Origin: Kocuria soli | GTDB lineage: Bacteria > Actinomycetota > Actinomycetes > Actinomycetales > Micrococcaceae | Length of the DNA stretch: 64,000 bases | Assembly (NCBI RefSeq): GCF_003797835.1 | Contig: NZ_RKMF01000006.1 | Coordinates: 62,001 to 126,000, forward strand | Direction of reading: 5' to 3' | Part shown: in pieces, positions 45,487-57,355 of the stretch | Layout of the letters: every line of letters begins with the position of its first letter | How positions within the stretch are numbered: the stretch's first letter is position 1 | Translations under genes and position numbers: made by a program | The notes under the pieces: generated by a model | What the model was told of the DNA's origin: nothing | What the model saw: the letters and a program-made list of their open reading frames with translations, nothing else | Database searches by the model: none

Positions 45487-46872
45487 ATGCGCCGTAACCC
45501 GATTTCCCCCTCCGGCTTGGCCACCACCGTCCTCCTGACCGCAGGGCTGTTCGTGCTCCCGTCATGCGCATCGGGTGGACCCGGTGACGGTTCCTCCGGT
45601 GCCGCTTCGGCCTCCGGTGATCCGACCTCCACCACCTCGACGACGACGGGCCCATGGGCCGTCGACGCCGCAACCCAGGAGGCCGCCGAACAGGCCGTCC
45701 GGTCGATGAGCGTGGAGGAGAAGGCCGGTCAGGTCATCGTGGCGAGCTTCGACGGGTCGGACGCCGCCGCCGTCGACGCCCAGATCCAGACGATTGAGGA
45801 CCTCCATCTGGGCGGTGTGATCGTCATGGGTCGCAACGTGCCGACAACGGGGGGAGCGGGTGAGACCCAGGAGGACAGCGCGCTGGGTGGTGCTCAGGGC
45901 GTGGACGTGAACGCCATGACCGAGCAGAACGCCCGGATGCAGGACGCGCTGTCCAGCGCGCACGAAGGCCAGGACTGGCCCGGCATCATCTCGGTGGACC
46001 AGGAAGGCGGTACGGTCACCCGCCTCGGAGCGCCCTTGACCCAGTGGCCGCTGACCTCGGACATCGGCGCGGCGAATGACCCCGACCTGACCAGGGAAGC
46101 GGCCGCGGGGTTGGCCTCGGAGCTCTCGGGGCTCGGCTTCACGATGAACAACGCACCGTCCGCGGACGTCACCACGCCAGGGGACGCCGTGATCCTGGAC
46201 CGCTCCTACGGGTCGGTTCCGGAGAACGTGGGGGAGCAGGCCGTGGCCTCCGTCGAGGGGCACACGGGCGCGGGACTGGTGTCATCTCCCAAGCACTTCC
46301 CGGGACACGGGTCCGTGACCACCGACTCCCACGTCGGCCTGCCGGTCCAGGAGAAGTCCGTCGAGGACCTCAAGACCTCCGACTGGGTGCCCTTCCAGGC
46401 CGCGGTGGACGCCGGTGCCCCGACGGTCATGATGGGCCACATCGCGGTCTCGGAATGGGACGCAAAGATCCCCGCAACACTGCAGTCGAAGGCCTACGAC
46501 GCCGTCCGCAACGACCTGGGCTTCAAGGGCGCGGTGGTGACAGATGCGCTGGACATGGGTGCACTGCATGGCATGGTCGGTCCCGGAAAGACGATCGACA
46601 CCGGCGTGACCACCCCGGCCGGCGCCGCACTGCAGGCCGGCGCGGACCTGCTGCTCATGCCCGAGGACGAGGCCGTCGCCCACGCCGACATCGTCCAGGC
46701 CGTCGAATCCGGTGCCATCCCGGAGGACCGGCTCGACGAGGCCGCGACCCGGGTGGTGGCCCTGCAGATGATGCAGAAGAAGGCTGCCGAGGACCCGGAG
46801 GCCCCGGCCAGTGAACCGGGCAGCCACCAGGAGCTGGTCACCAGGATCGAGGAGGCCCAGCCCGCGCAGTGA
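45487..46872 (+). CDS. nagZ: Glycoside hydrolase family 3 lipoprotein (beta-N-acetylhexosaminidase-like)
   Basis: Predicted to release GlcNAc from cell-wall fragments outside the membrane. A lipoprotein signal ends in FVLPSC (Cys near residue 25), followed by a Ser/Thr/Gly linker. The GH3 domain has SMSVEEKAGQVIVASF, LGGVIVMGRNV, GIISVDQEGGTVTRLG, the NagZ-type SSPKHFPGHGSVTTDSH with the catalytic His, and the nucleophile Asp in GAVVTDALDMGAL. At 461 residues it lacks the second GH3 domain, typical of NagZ-type enzymes. It converges with the methyltransferase gene after 26 bases. Confidence 0.88.
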   Translation: MRRNPISPSGLATTVLLTAGLFVLPSCASGGPGDGSSGAASASGDPTSTTSTTTGPWAVDAATQEAAEQAVRSMSVEEKAGQVIVASFDGSDAAAVDAQIQTIEDLHLGGVIVMGRNVPTTGGAGETQEDSALGGAQGVDVNAMTEQNARMQDALSSAHEGQDWPGIISVDQEGGTVTRLGAPLTQWPLTSDIGAANDPDLTREAAAGLASELSGLGFTMNNAPSADVTTPGDAVILDRSYGSVPENVGEQAVASVEGHTGAGLVSSPKHFPGHGSVTTDSHVGLPVQEKSVEDLKTSDWVPFQAAVDAGAPTVMMGHIAVSEWDAKIPATLQSKAYDAVRNDLGFKGAVVTDALDMGALHGMVGPGKTIDTGVTTPAGAALQAGADLLLMPEDEAVAHADIVQAVESGAIPEDRLDEAATRVVALQMMQKKAAEDPEAPASEPGSHQELVTRIEEAQPAQ

Positions 46873-46898
46873 CGCGCTTGGTGAAACCGAGAAACGGA

Positions 46899-48254
46899 CT
46901 ACCGCACGGGGTCCGCGACCAGGACCACGCGGCGCTCGCCGTCGTCGGTGGCCACCCGGGTGAGGATCAGGGTGGCGCGGTTGGGCCCCTTGGGTTTGAG
47001 CTGCTTGCGCAGCTGCTCGGGGGTGACATCCGTGCCCCGCTTCTTGATCTCCAGGGTTCCCACCTGGTTGGTCTTGACCCAGGTCTTGAGCACCTTGACG
47101 GTGTGCGGCAGGACTTCCCGGATGCGGTAGGCGCGGGCGAACGGTGATGCGGTAGTGGCATCTTCCGATTCCAACCCGACCAGGTAGGCGATCCGAGGAT
47201 GCAGCAATTGGGCGCCCAGGTCCGCGGCCAGTTCCTGCACCAGCCCGGCCCGGATCACCGCGCCGTCGGGTTCCCACAGGAGTTCGCCTGCGTTCGGCAC
47301 CCCGCGGGGCGTCGGTTCCGATGACGCCTCTGACGTCGGTTCCGACGACGGCGACCCCTGGGATTGAGCGTCCGTGGGCCCCTGTGGAAAGTCCTCGGCG
47401 GAGGTCAACTCGTGGACCCGGCCGTCGTCGTCCATGACGGTCGCCGCGCGTCGTACGCCTTCGCGCGCCAGGGTGTTGAACCAGAGCACGACTTCGACAA
47501 CGTCCCCGCGGTGGGAGACCCATTGGGCTTCGCACCCCGAGGGGATGGCGTCGTGCGGAAGGCCCGGCCCCAGCTTGACCCCCACGGGCATCCCGGTGGC
47601 GGCAAGAGCCTCGACGAAGGACAGGGGAGGGGAGAACGCTTCCGGGTCGAAGAGCCGGTGGCTCGCCGCGGATTCGGGACGGTCCGGTGTGCGCCGCGCC
47701 GGATCCAGCCACACCGCCTCGGGGCGCCCACCCGGGAGGTCGTCGAGCCCGAGGTCGAGCACGTCACCGCAGACCACGGTGGTGTCCCGGAAGTCCGCCA
47801 GATTGGCCGAGGCGACCGCTGCGGTCGTGGGATCGAGCTCCACCGCCACGACGCCGAGTCCGCGCTCGGCCAGTGCGATGGCGTCCGCGCCGATGCCACA
47901 GCCCAGATCGGCCACGTTCGCCACACCTGCCGCCGCGAATCGGCGGGCGTGAAGATCGGCCACCGCGTGGCGGGTGGCCTGTTCCAGACCCGCTCGGGTG
48001 AAGAACATCCGGGGAGCCCGATCGCCGAACTTCTCCGCGGCGGCGGTCCGAAGTCGGGACTGGGTCACGGCGGCGGCCGCCACCTCCGGATCGACCCCCT
48101 CCGCGCGCAGACGCGTCACGTGCGCAAGGGCGTCGCGTTCGCGGTACGGACCCAGCCCGTCCACCAAGGCTCGACCCTCGGGGGTCAACAGGCGCAACAG
48201 TGGTGAAGATTCCTCGACCGGGGCTGGGGCATCGGAGGCGTACGCGGAGGACAC
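46899..48254 (-). CDS. Class I SAM-dependent methyltransferase with THUMP-like C-terminal domain
   Basis: Predicted RNA methyltransferase; target unknown. The N-terminal third is helical (LLTPEGRALVDGLGPY). The SAM-binding fold reads NVADLGCGIGADAIAL and VVAVELDPTTAAVA, with the catalytic-site-like VWLDPARRTPD. The C-terminal part (about 340-451) resembles the THUMP-like domain of this family (LHPRIAYLVG, LKTWVKTNQVGTLEIKKRG). A Ser/Pro/Glu-rich insert lies around residues 293-322. GTG at 48254 is 7 bases after TAGCGT. It is divergent from groES. Confidence 0.83.
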   Translation of the reverse strand: MSSAYASDAPAPVEESSPLLRLLTPEGRALVDGLGPYRERDALAHVTRLRAEGVDPEVAAAAVTQSRLRTAAAEKFGDRAPRMFFTRAGLEQATRHAVADLHARRFAAAGVANVADLGCGIGADAIALAERGLGVVAVELDPTTAAVASANLADFRDTTVVCGDVLDLGLDDLPGGRPEAVWLDPARRTPDRPESAASHRLFDPEAFSPPLSFVEALAATGMPVGVKLGPGLPHDAIPSGCEAQWVSHRGDVVEVVLWFNTLAREGVRRAATVMDDDGRVHELTSAEDFPQGPTDAQSQGSPSSEPTSEASSEPTPRGVPNAGELLWEPDGAVIRAGLVQELAADLGAQLLHPRIAYLVGLESEDATTASPFARAYRIREVLPHTVKVLKTWVKTNQVGTLEIKKRGTDVTPEQLRKQLKPKGPNRATLILTRVATDDGERRVVLVADPVR

Positions 48255-48261
48255 AACCACC

Positions 48262-48267
48262 ACGCTA
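48262..48267 (-). promoter_or_regulatory. Predicted leaderless -10 of the methyltransferase gene
   Basis: On the minus strand TAGCGT is followed by 7 bases and the GTG. The -10 lies inside the 324-bp divergent region shared with groES. Confidence 0.45.
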
Positions 48268-48321
48268 CCGTCGGCCGGCTCCGGGCCAGCCACGGACCCA
48301 CTGTCCGCTGTGAGCGTCAGG

Positions 48322-48348
48322 CTGGCACTCGCCTTGACCGACTGCTAA
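48322..48348 (+). promoter_or_regulatory. CIRCE operator 1 (HrcA site), overlapping the groES -35
   Basis: CTGGCACTC - 9 bases - GACTGCTAA matches the CIRCE consensus TTAGCACTC-N9-GAGTGCTAA at 15 of 18 positions. It covers the TTGACC -35, so HrcA binding should block RNA polymerase. Confidence 0.85.
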
Positions 48349-48362
48349 GGGGCTCTTACAGT
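48334..48362 (+). promoter_or_regulatory. groES-groEL promoter
   Basis: TTGACC (48334-48339), a 17-base spacer and TACAGT (48357-48362) form a strong housekeeping-type promoter set between two CIRCE elements. The transcript would start near 48369 and carry a leader of about 210 bases. No other gene or structure was recognised in 48395-48578. Confidence 0.8.
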
Positions 48363-48367
48363 GATCG

Positions 48368-48394
48368 TTGGCACTCTCCTTGCGGGGGTGCTAA
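48368..48394 (+). promoter_or_regulatory. CIRCE operator 2 (HrcA site), at the transcription start
   Basis: TTGGCACTC - 9 bases - GGGTGCTAA matches the CIRCE consensus at 16 of 18 positions. It begins 6 bases after the -10, so it lies at and just beyond the expected transcription start. hrcA is not in the window. Confidence 0.88.
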
Positions 48395-48578
48395 GGGAAT
48401 CGGGCCGATCGGCACCGCGACGACGGTTGGCACGCCCGCAGGTCCACGTCCATCCGGGATCCCCTGACCCGGCCACCTCGAGTGGCCGCGCACAGGGGGC
48501 AGCAGCCCGGGTGAGTGACCGTGACAAGCACAAGCATTCCGACGCGACTCACCCGTGAGTCCATGAAAAGGAGCCATC

Positions 48579-48875
48579 GTGTCGATCTCCATCAAGCCGC
48601 TCGAAGACCGCATCGTCGTTCAGGTTGTTGAAGCCGAGCAGACCACCGCTTCCGGTCTGGTCATCCCGGACACCGCCAAGGAGAAGCCCCAGGAGGGCAA
48701 GGTCCTGGCTGTCGGCCCGGGTCGTTTTGACGAGTCCGGCAACCGCCTTCCGATGGACGTCAAGGAGGGCGACGTCGTGATCTTCTCCAAGTACGGCGGA
48801 ACCGAGGTCAAGTACGGCGGCCAGGAGTACCTGGTCCTCCCGGCGCGCGACGTCCTCGCCGTCGTCGAGAAGTGA
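48579..48875 (+). CDS. groES: Co-chaperonin GroES
   Basis: Heptameric lid of the GroEL chamber. The 98 residues include [26 protein letters not shown], the mobile-loop region, [10 protein letters not shown] and [26 protein letters not shown] at 48579 follows AAAGGAG. groEL follows after 17 bases. Control is by two CIRCE sites. Confidence 0.98.
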   Translation: MSISIKPLEDRIVVQVVEAEQTTASGLVIPDTAKEKPQEGKVLAVGPGRFDESGNRLPMDVKEGDVVIFSKYGGTEVKYGGQEYLVLPARDVLAVVEK

Positions 48876-48880
48876 GCTGA

Positions 48881-50494
<1,614 letters not shown>

Positions 50495-50544
50495 CGCCCT
50501 GACAGAACACGGGCGGCGCCCCTGAAGGGCCCCGCCAGGTGACG

Positions 50545-50581
50545 AGCCTCGCCCACCCGGTTACGGGTGGGCGAGGCTTTT
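50545..50581 (+). terminator. Intrinsic terminator after groEL
   Basis: A 15-bp perfect stem (50545-50559 with 50564-50578) with a 4-base loop ends in a TTTT run, the most canonical rho-independent terminator in the window. Confidence 0.88.
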
Positions 50582-50701
50582 CGCTGGTAAGTTCAAGCCG
50601 CGTGCGGTCTGGGAGCGGGCCGCTTCCGTGTCGCAACGTCGCACCAGGGCCCGGGCCGACCGCCGGGTCGCCGTGTCTGGACGAGGGGATTGAAGAGAAG
50701 C

Positions 50702-52849
50702 ATGGGTGAAATCGGCCAGGAGCGGAAGTCGGGCCTCGACCCCGCCGCTGTGGACCAGGTGGCCCGGTACTCGGGATTCCGCCCGGAGATCCAGGGCCTG
50801 CGGGCCGTGGCCGTCTTCATGGTCGTGTCCTACCACATCTTCTTCGGCCGGGTATCCGGTGGCGTGGACATCTTCCTGCTGATCTCCGCGTTCTTCATGA
50901 CGCTCTCCTTCGTGCGCAAGCTCGAAGGCGGCCGGCCTCTGCAACTGGGCCGCTACTGGTTGCACACCTTCAAGCGGCTGCTCCCCATGGCCGTGGTCAC
51001 CGTTCTGGGCACCTTGGTGCTGACCGCACTGTTCTTCCCCGCCAACCGGTTCGAGGAAGTCACGCGCCAAGCCGTCTCGACGCTGACCTACACCCAGAAC
51101 TGGGCCTTGGCCTTCACCCAGGTGGACTACTACGCGGTCGACCGCTCCACGGCCAGCCCCCTGCAGCACTTCTGGTCGCTGTCTGTCCAGGGACAGGTCT
51201 TTCTCACCTGGCCGCTGATCTTCGGCCTGGCCTGGTTGATCACCCGACGCACCCGGTTGCGCGTGGTCCCGGTTCTCGCCGTTCTCTTCGGGGCGGTGTT
51301 CACGGCTTCCCTGATCTTCTCCGTGATCACCACGGCCGAACAGCAGGAATTCGCCTACTTCGACACCCGCACCCGCCTCTGGGAATTCGCCCTGGGCTCC
51401 CTGCTGGCCCTGGCGATTCCGTACCTCAACCCGCCCCGCTGGTTGCGCGTCCCACTGGGGTGGGCCGGCCTGATCTCCATGATCCTGGTGGGCTTTCTGG
51501 TGGATGTCCAGGGCGCCTTCCCCGGGTGGATCGCGCTGTGGCCGCTCCTGTCGGCCGCCGCCATCATGGTCGCCGGGCAGTCCGGTTCCCCGATCGGGCT
51601 CGACCGGATCTTCGCCTCCCGGCCGCTGGTCAAACTCGGTGACGCCTCCTACGCCCTGTACCTGGTGCACTGGCCGCTGCTGATCACCTACCTGGTTCTG
51701 CGTGAGCGCCCCGTCGCGGGCCCCCGCTCGGGCGTGGTGCTCGTCCTGGTGTCACTGGGCCTGGCCATCCTGGCCACCAAGTTCATCGAAAAGCCCCTCA
51801 AGAAGTGGAAGTGGCCGGAGGCGACCAAGCCCCGACTAATCGGTGCGGTCATCTTGTGCCTGATCATCGGCCTCACCCCCGCGTTGGCCTGGCAGCAGGC
51901 CATGAACCGGCAGGTGGAGACGGCCCCGAGTGGTCCGAACACGGACAACCCCGGTGCGTATTCGCTGGCCGCCGACTACCAGCCCACGGGTAACGACGAC
52001 GCCCCCACCATCCCGTTGCCCCAGCAGCTCGAGGCTCAGGCTCCCAACCGTGGACCGGCCTGCCCGGCGGAGTGGAACATCCCGGCAGAAGCACAGGGGC
52101 TGTGCACCAACGCCACGCCTGACGTGGAGAACCCTGAACAGACCCTTCTGCTGATCGGCAACTCCCACGCCGAACACTGGCTGGATGCCATTCGGCCGCT
52201 GGCCGAGGCCAACAACTGGCGCATCGTGACCTACATCAATCCGGGCTGTTACTTCACCACCGAGGAGGATCAACGCTTTGACAACTGCCGCCCGTGGCTG
52301 GCAGCAGCCGACCCGCTGATCGAGACCGTCGACCCGGACATGATCGTCACCCAGTCGACGTTCACCAATGCCGAGGGTGAGTTCTACAAGGAACCGTTCG
52401 CGCAACGGCTGCAGGAGCTGACCGACGAAGGACGTCGCGTGGTGGGGATCCGCGACATTCCGCGTTTCACGGAACCCGGTGCGGACTGTGCCCTGCAGTC
52501 CCGGACCGACGGTGCCCCGGAGTGCACCCGGGGGCATCCGATGCTCGGCCAACCGGACCCCGCTCAGCCCCTGGCTGACGCGAATCCTCTGTTCTCCGAG
52601 GTGGACCTGGTGGATCAGGTCTGCCCGGACGAGAAGTGCCCCGCGGTCATCGGCAACATGTACGTCCAGTGGGACTCAGGGCACCTGACGGTTCCGTTCA
52701 CGCGCTCCTTGGCACCCGTCTTCGCCGAACGCTTCACCGCCGCAGTGGCCACGGACGGCGTCGTCGTGGAGGAACAACCGGACCTGCCCCTGGTCGAACC
52801 CGGTGAACTGGAGAAGGACCCGTCGATGGAGCCCACCGGCGGCCAATGA
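50702..52849 (+). CDS. OatA-like acyltransferase: acyltransferase-3 membrane domain plus SGNH domain
   Basis: Predicted to move an acyl (often acetyl) group across the membrane onto a cell-surface glycan. Residues about 25-400 are a ten-helix acyltransferase-3 domain, starting RPEIQGLRAVAVFMVVSYHIFF with GGVDIFLLISAFFMTLSF and later SYALYLVHWPLLITYLVL. The extracytoplasmic SGNH domain starts near residue 480 with LLLIGNSHAEHWLDAIRP and holds the Asp-x-x-His-like DSGHLT near the end. The preceding linker and the domain carry several Cys. Length is 715 residues from ATG 50702; a TTG at 50690 after GAGGGG is also possible. Target polymer is unknown. Confidence 0.87.
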   Translation: MGEIGQERKSGLDPAAVDQVARYSGFRPEIQGLRAVAVFMVVSYHIFFGRVSGGVDIFLLISAFFMTLSFVRKLEGGRPLQLGRYWLHTFKRLLPMAVVTVLGTLVLTALFFPANRFEEVTRQAVSTLTYTQNWALAFTQVDYYAVDRSTASPLQHFWSLSVQGQVFLTWPLIFGLAWLITRRTRLRVVPVLAVLFGAVFTASLIFSVITTAEQQEFAYFDTRTRLWEFALGSLLALAIPYLNPPRWLRVPLGWAGLISMILVGFLVDVQGAFPGWIALWPLLSAAAIMVAGQSGSPIGLDRIFASRPLVKLGDASYALYLVHWPLLITYLVLRERPVAGPRSGVVLVLVSLGLAILATKFIEKPLKKWKWPEATKPRLIGAVILCLIIGLTPALAWQQAMNRQVETAPSGPNTDNPGAYSLAADYQPTGNDDAPTIPLPQQLEAQAPNRGPACPAEWNIPAEAQGLCTNATPDVENPEQTLLLIGNSHAEHWLDAIRPLAEANNWRIVTYINPGCYFTTEEDQRFDNCRPWLAAADPLIETVDPDMIVTQSTFTNAEGEFYKEPFAQRLQELTDEGRRVVGIRDIPRFTEPGADCALQSRTDGAPECTRGHPMLGQPDPAQPLADANPLFSEVDLVDQVCPDEKCPAVIGNMYVQWDSGHLTVPFTRSLAPVFAERFTAAVATDGVVVEEQPDLPLVEPGELEKDPSMEPTGGQ

Positions 52850-52892
52850 GCGGCGTGGCTCACTGTCTTGGGAGCCGGTGCCGCCGGGTGCC

Positions 52893-54458
<1,566 letters not shown>

Positions 54459-54484
54459 TCCCGGCGCCGATCAGGACGAACACC

Positions 54485-55612
54485 GTGACCATGAACCTTG
54501 ACATCGAGATCGGCCGCTCCAAGCGTGCCCGGCGTACGTACTCGCTGGACGAGATCGGGCTCGTGCCGTCCCGGCGCACCCGGGACCCGCGCGAGGTTTC
54601 GACCGGGTGGAAGATCGACGCGTACTCCTTCGACACGCCCTTCATCGGCGCACCGATGGATTCGGTGATTTCCCCGGCCACCGCGATCGCCATGGGCCGC
54701 CTGGGGGTCTTGGGCGTGCTGAACCTCGAAGGACTGTGGACCCGCTACGAGGACCCGCAGCCCATGCTGGACGAGATCGCCGACCTGGCGGCCGACGACC
54801 TGCCCGCTGCCACGCGGCGCATGCAGGCGATCTACGCCGAACCCATCCAGCCGGAACTCATCACCGAACGGTTGCGGGAGATCCGCGAGGCCGGCGTCAT
54901 CGTGGCCGGGGCGCTGACCCCGCAGCGCACCCAGGAGCACTACCGGACGGTCATCGAGGCTGGCGTGGACCTGTTCGTGATCCGCGGGACCACCGTCTCG
55001 GCGGAGCACGTGTCCCAGGCCGAGGAGCCGCTGGACCTCAAGAAGTTCATCTACGACCTGGACGTGCCGGTGATCGTGGGTGGGGCGGCCGGTTACACGC
55101 CTGCACTGCACCTGATGCGCACGGGTGCCGCCGGAGTCCTGGTCGGCCTGGGTGGCGGTGCGGCCATGCGCACGGAGCAGGTCCTGGGCATCCACGCCGC
55201 GGGTGCCTCAGCGATTTCCGACGTCGCCGCGGCCCGCCGCGACTACATGGACGAGTCCGGGGGCCGGTACGTGCACGTGATCGCCGACGGCGGACTGGGC
55301 ACTTCCGGATCGATCGTCAAGGCCCTCGCCATGGGCGCCGATGCGGTCATGCTCGGCACCGCGTTGGCCCGGGCGGAGGAGGCACCCGGGCAGGGGTGGC
55401 ACTGGGGGGCCGAGGCCCATCACGCCGATGTTCCCCGCGGTGTGCGCACCCGGGTGGAGACCGTGGCACCCCTGGAGCAGCTCCTGCAGGGTCCGTCCCA
55501 TCACGTGGACGGGACCTCCAACCTCGTCGGCTCGCTACGGCGTGCGATGGCGACCACCGGGTACACGGACCTCAAGGCGTTCCAGCGCTCGGAGGTCGTG
55601 ATCCGCGGCTGA
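54485..55612 (+). CDS. guaB3: GuaB3 family IMP dehydrogenase-related protein
   Basis: Paralogue of IMPDH found in actinobacteria, without CBS domains. It begins NLDIEIGRSKRARRTYSLDEIGLVPSRRT, has APMDSVISPATAIAMGRLG and IRGTTVSAEHVS where IMPDH has its Cys loop, then HVIADGGLGTSGSIVKALAMGADAVMLG. Related enzymes have been linked to GMP reductase activity, so IMPDH function should not be assumed. GTG at 54485 (AGGAC upstream) gives 375 residues; the long upstream open frame is a shadow of guaB. Confidence 0.94.
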   Translation: MTMNLDIEIGRSKRARRTYSLDEIGLVPSRRTRDPREVSTGWKIDAYSFDTPFIGAPMDSVISPATAIAMGRLGVLGVLNLEGLWTRYEDPQPMLDEIADLAADDLPAATRRMQAIYAEPIQPELITERLREIREAGVIVAGALTPQRTQEHYRTVIEAGVDLFVIRGTTVSAEHVSQAEEPLDLKKFIYDLDVPVIVGGAAGYTPALHLMRTGAAGVLVGLGGGAAMRTEQVLGIHAAGASAISDVAAARRDYMDESGGRYVHVIADGGLGTSGSIVKALAMGADAVMLGTALARAEEAPGQGWHWGAEAHHADVPRGVRTRVETVAPLEQLLQGPSHHVDGTSNLVGSLRRAMATTGYTDLKAFQRSEVVIRG

Positions 55613-55667
55613 CCTCGGGTCGGCCACGTCGGCCGCCAGGGATTGGGTGCCGCCCGGCGGCGATCAC

Positions 55668-55673
55668 TAGACT
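55668..55673 (+). promoter_or_regulatory. Predicted leaderless -10 of the SURF1-like gene
   Basis: TAGACT ends 6 bases before the GTG at 55680 and no ribosome-binding site is present. Confidence 0.5.
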
Positions 55674-55679
55674 GGCACG

Positions 55680-56657
55680 GTGCTACGGACAGCCCTCAGA
55701 CCCAAATCACTCGCCGTGCTGGCGGTGTGTCTGAGCATCGCCACCGCGTTCGTGCTCCTGAGCAGGTGGCAACTCGAATCCAGCCACGACGGTCGGACGG
55801 TCTACGACCCCGCCAAGGAGGTCGTGACCGACATCGGCGATGTCGTGCCGGCCGGTGAGCCTGCGTTGGCCACCTTCGCGGACCAGGCCGTGTCCGCCAC
55901 CGGGACCTATCGCCCCGATTCCACGGTGGTGATCGCGGACCGGCTGCAGAACGGGACCCGCGGTTGGTGGGTGGTCGACGCCCTCGAGGTGCAGGATTCC
56001 GCCGACCAGTGGCCCGACGCCGGGCAGGACCTCGTGATTCCCGTCGTGCGCGGGTGGGTCGAGGACCCGGAGGTAGGACTGGACACCGAACCGCCGTCGG
56101 GGGAGGTCGCCGTCGTCGGACGATTCCTCCCACCGGAAGCGCCCGTGTCCACCGAGGACCAGCCCGAAGGCGTGTACGCCTCCCTCTCACCGGCCCAGCT
56201 GACCAACGTGTGGGACGCCCCGGTCTACTCGGGGTTCGTGACGGCCGACGCGGAGTCTGCCGCGGCCGACGGGCCCCGGATCGATGCCGACGGCACGCTG
56301 CCCCAGGACGGTTCCTTGCTCAGTGGGGACCTGGAGATCGTCCGGGTGGACCAGCAGCCCACGGACACGTCCGTGAACTGGCTCAACGTGTTCTACGCCC
56401 TGGAATGGGTGGTCTTCGCGGGCTTTGCTCTGTGGATCTGGTTCCGCTCCGTCCTCGACGACCACCGGCGTGAGACCGATCCCGAGTCCTGGTTCGTCCT
56501 GGGTGGGGACGAGACCCCGTACTACTGGGACGATGAAGCGGAGCGTTACTACTACTACGACCCCGTGGCCGACACCTACTACTACTTCGACGACCAACCG
56601 AGCCGTTCCGGGTCCTCGAGCGGCTCGGGCCCCCGCACAGAAAGCGATCAGATCTGA
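55680..56657 (+). CDS. SURF1 family cytochrome oxidase biogenesis protein with Tyr-rich tail
   Basis: SURF1 proteins help assemble the haem a3 site of cytochrome c oxidase in the membrane. There is a membrane segment at the N-terminus (LAVLAVCLSIATAFVLLSRWQLE), an extracytoplasmic domain with VSATGTYRPDS and VIPVVRGWV, and a second membrane segment near residues 235-255 (LNVFYALEWVVFAGFALWIWFRS). After it comes a cytoplasmic tail whose residues 281-306 contain nine tyrosines in an Asp/Glu background. Length is 325 residues. The next gene starts inside the stop codon. The gene order between guaB3 and guaA is usual for actinobacteria. Confidence 0.85.
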   Translation: MLRTALRPKSLAVLAVCLSIATAFVLLSRWQLESSHDGRTVYDPAKEVVTDIGDVVPAGEPALATFADQAVSATGTYRPDSTVVIADRLQNGTRGWWVVDALEVQDSADQWPDAGQDLVIPVVRGWVEDPEVGLDTEPPSGEVAVVGRFLPPEAPVSTEDQPEGVYASLSPAQLTNVWDAPVYSGFVTADAESAAADGPRIDADGTLPQDGSLLSGDLEIVRVDQQPTDTSVNWLNVFYALEWVVFAGFALWIWFRSVLDDHRRETDPESWFVLGGDETPYYWDDEAERYYYYDPVADTYYYFDDQPSRSGSSSGSGPRTESDQI

Positions 56658-57259
56658 TGACCCCCTCTTCCGAGAACGCCCGGCACCAGGACGCGGATTC
56701 CGCACCCAAGCCCCGCGAGCGGACCGACGGTGTGCGCGTCCCGGTGCCGGAGGGGGCCGACCCGTCCAAGGCGGCTCGCCCCGGGAGCCCGGATTCGGCG
56801 GCGATCCGCACCCGGCGCCGGTTCGGCGGCACCGAATCCCAGATCCGCGGGGCCCTGGTGTTCTACATGGTGTGCGCCTGGGTCTCCGGTACCTTCCTGC
56901 TCCTGCTGGTCGCGGAGATGATCACCCGCTACGGCTTCGGTTACGACCTGATCGCGGGGGGAACGTGGGCGGCCACCGGGGAATCGAACTTCCTGGGGTT
57001 GCGCAACAACGACCTCATGACGATCGACGGCGGCGTCAACGTATCCACCTGGATCCTGATCGTCCACGGCTGGTTCTACGTTGTGTACCTGTTCTCCTGT
57101 TTCCGGGTCTGGTTGCTCATGCGCTGGCCGTTCCCGCAGTTGATCGTGATGGCCCTGGGTGGTGTGGTCCCGTTCCTGTCCTTCATCGTCGAACGCAAGA
57201 TCCACCGCACTACGACGGCGGAGTTGGCAGCCAACCCCAAGGCAGCCAAACGTTACTGA
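56657..57259 (+). CDS. DUF3817-type integral membrane protein
   Basis: The first 60 residues are hydrophilic and basic. Three membrane helices follow, the first with RGALVFYMVCAWVSGTFLLLL, the second with VSTWILIVHGWFYVVYL and the third with LIVMALGGVVPFLSFIVERK. The HGW....YL and PFLSF.VER motifs match the actinobacterial DUF3817 family as recalled. Length is 200 residues. It is translationally coupled to the SURF1-like gene by a one-base overlap and precedes guaA. Function is unknown. Confidence 0.82.
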   Translation: MTPSSENARHQDADSAPKPRERTDGVRVPVPEGADPSKAARPGSPDSAAIRTRRRFGGTESQIRGALVFYMVCAWVSGTFLLLLVAEMITRYGFGYDLIAGGTWAATGESNFLGLRNNDLMTIDGGVNVSTWILIVHGWFYVVYLFSCFRVWLLMRWPFPQLIVMALGGVVPFLSFIVERKIHRTTTAELAANPKAAKRY

Positions 57260-57342
57260 TTCACCTCCTGGTTGGTTCCCGGGCGCCCCGGAACGACTCC
57301 CGGGCAGGTTCTGTCCGACTCCGGATCCGCACTCCGGTGCCC

Positions 57343-57348
57343 TAGAAT
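57343..57348 (+). promoter_or_regulatory. Predicted leaderless -10 of guaA
   Basis: TAGAAT ends 7 bases before the GTG at 57356. An in-frame ATG at 57347 overlaps the hexamer and is therefore an unlikely start. Confidence 0.5.
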
Positions 57349-57355
57349 GACGGCC

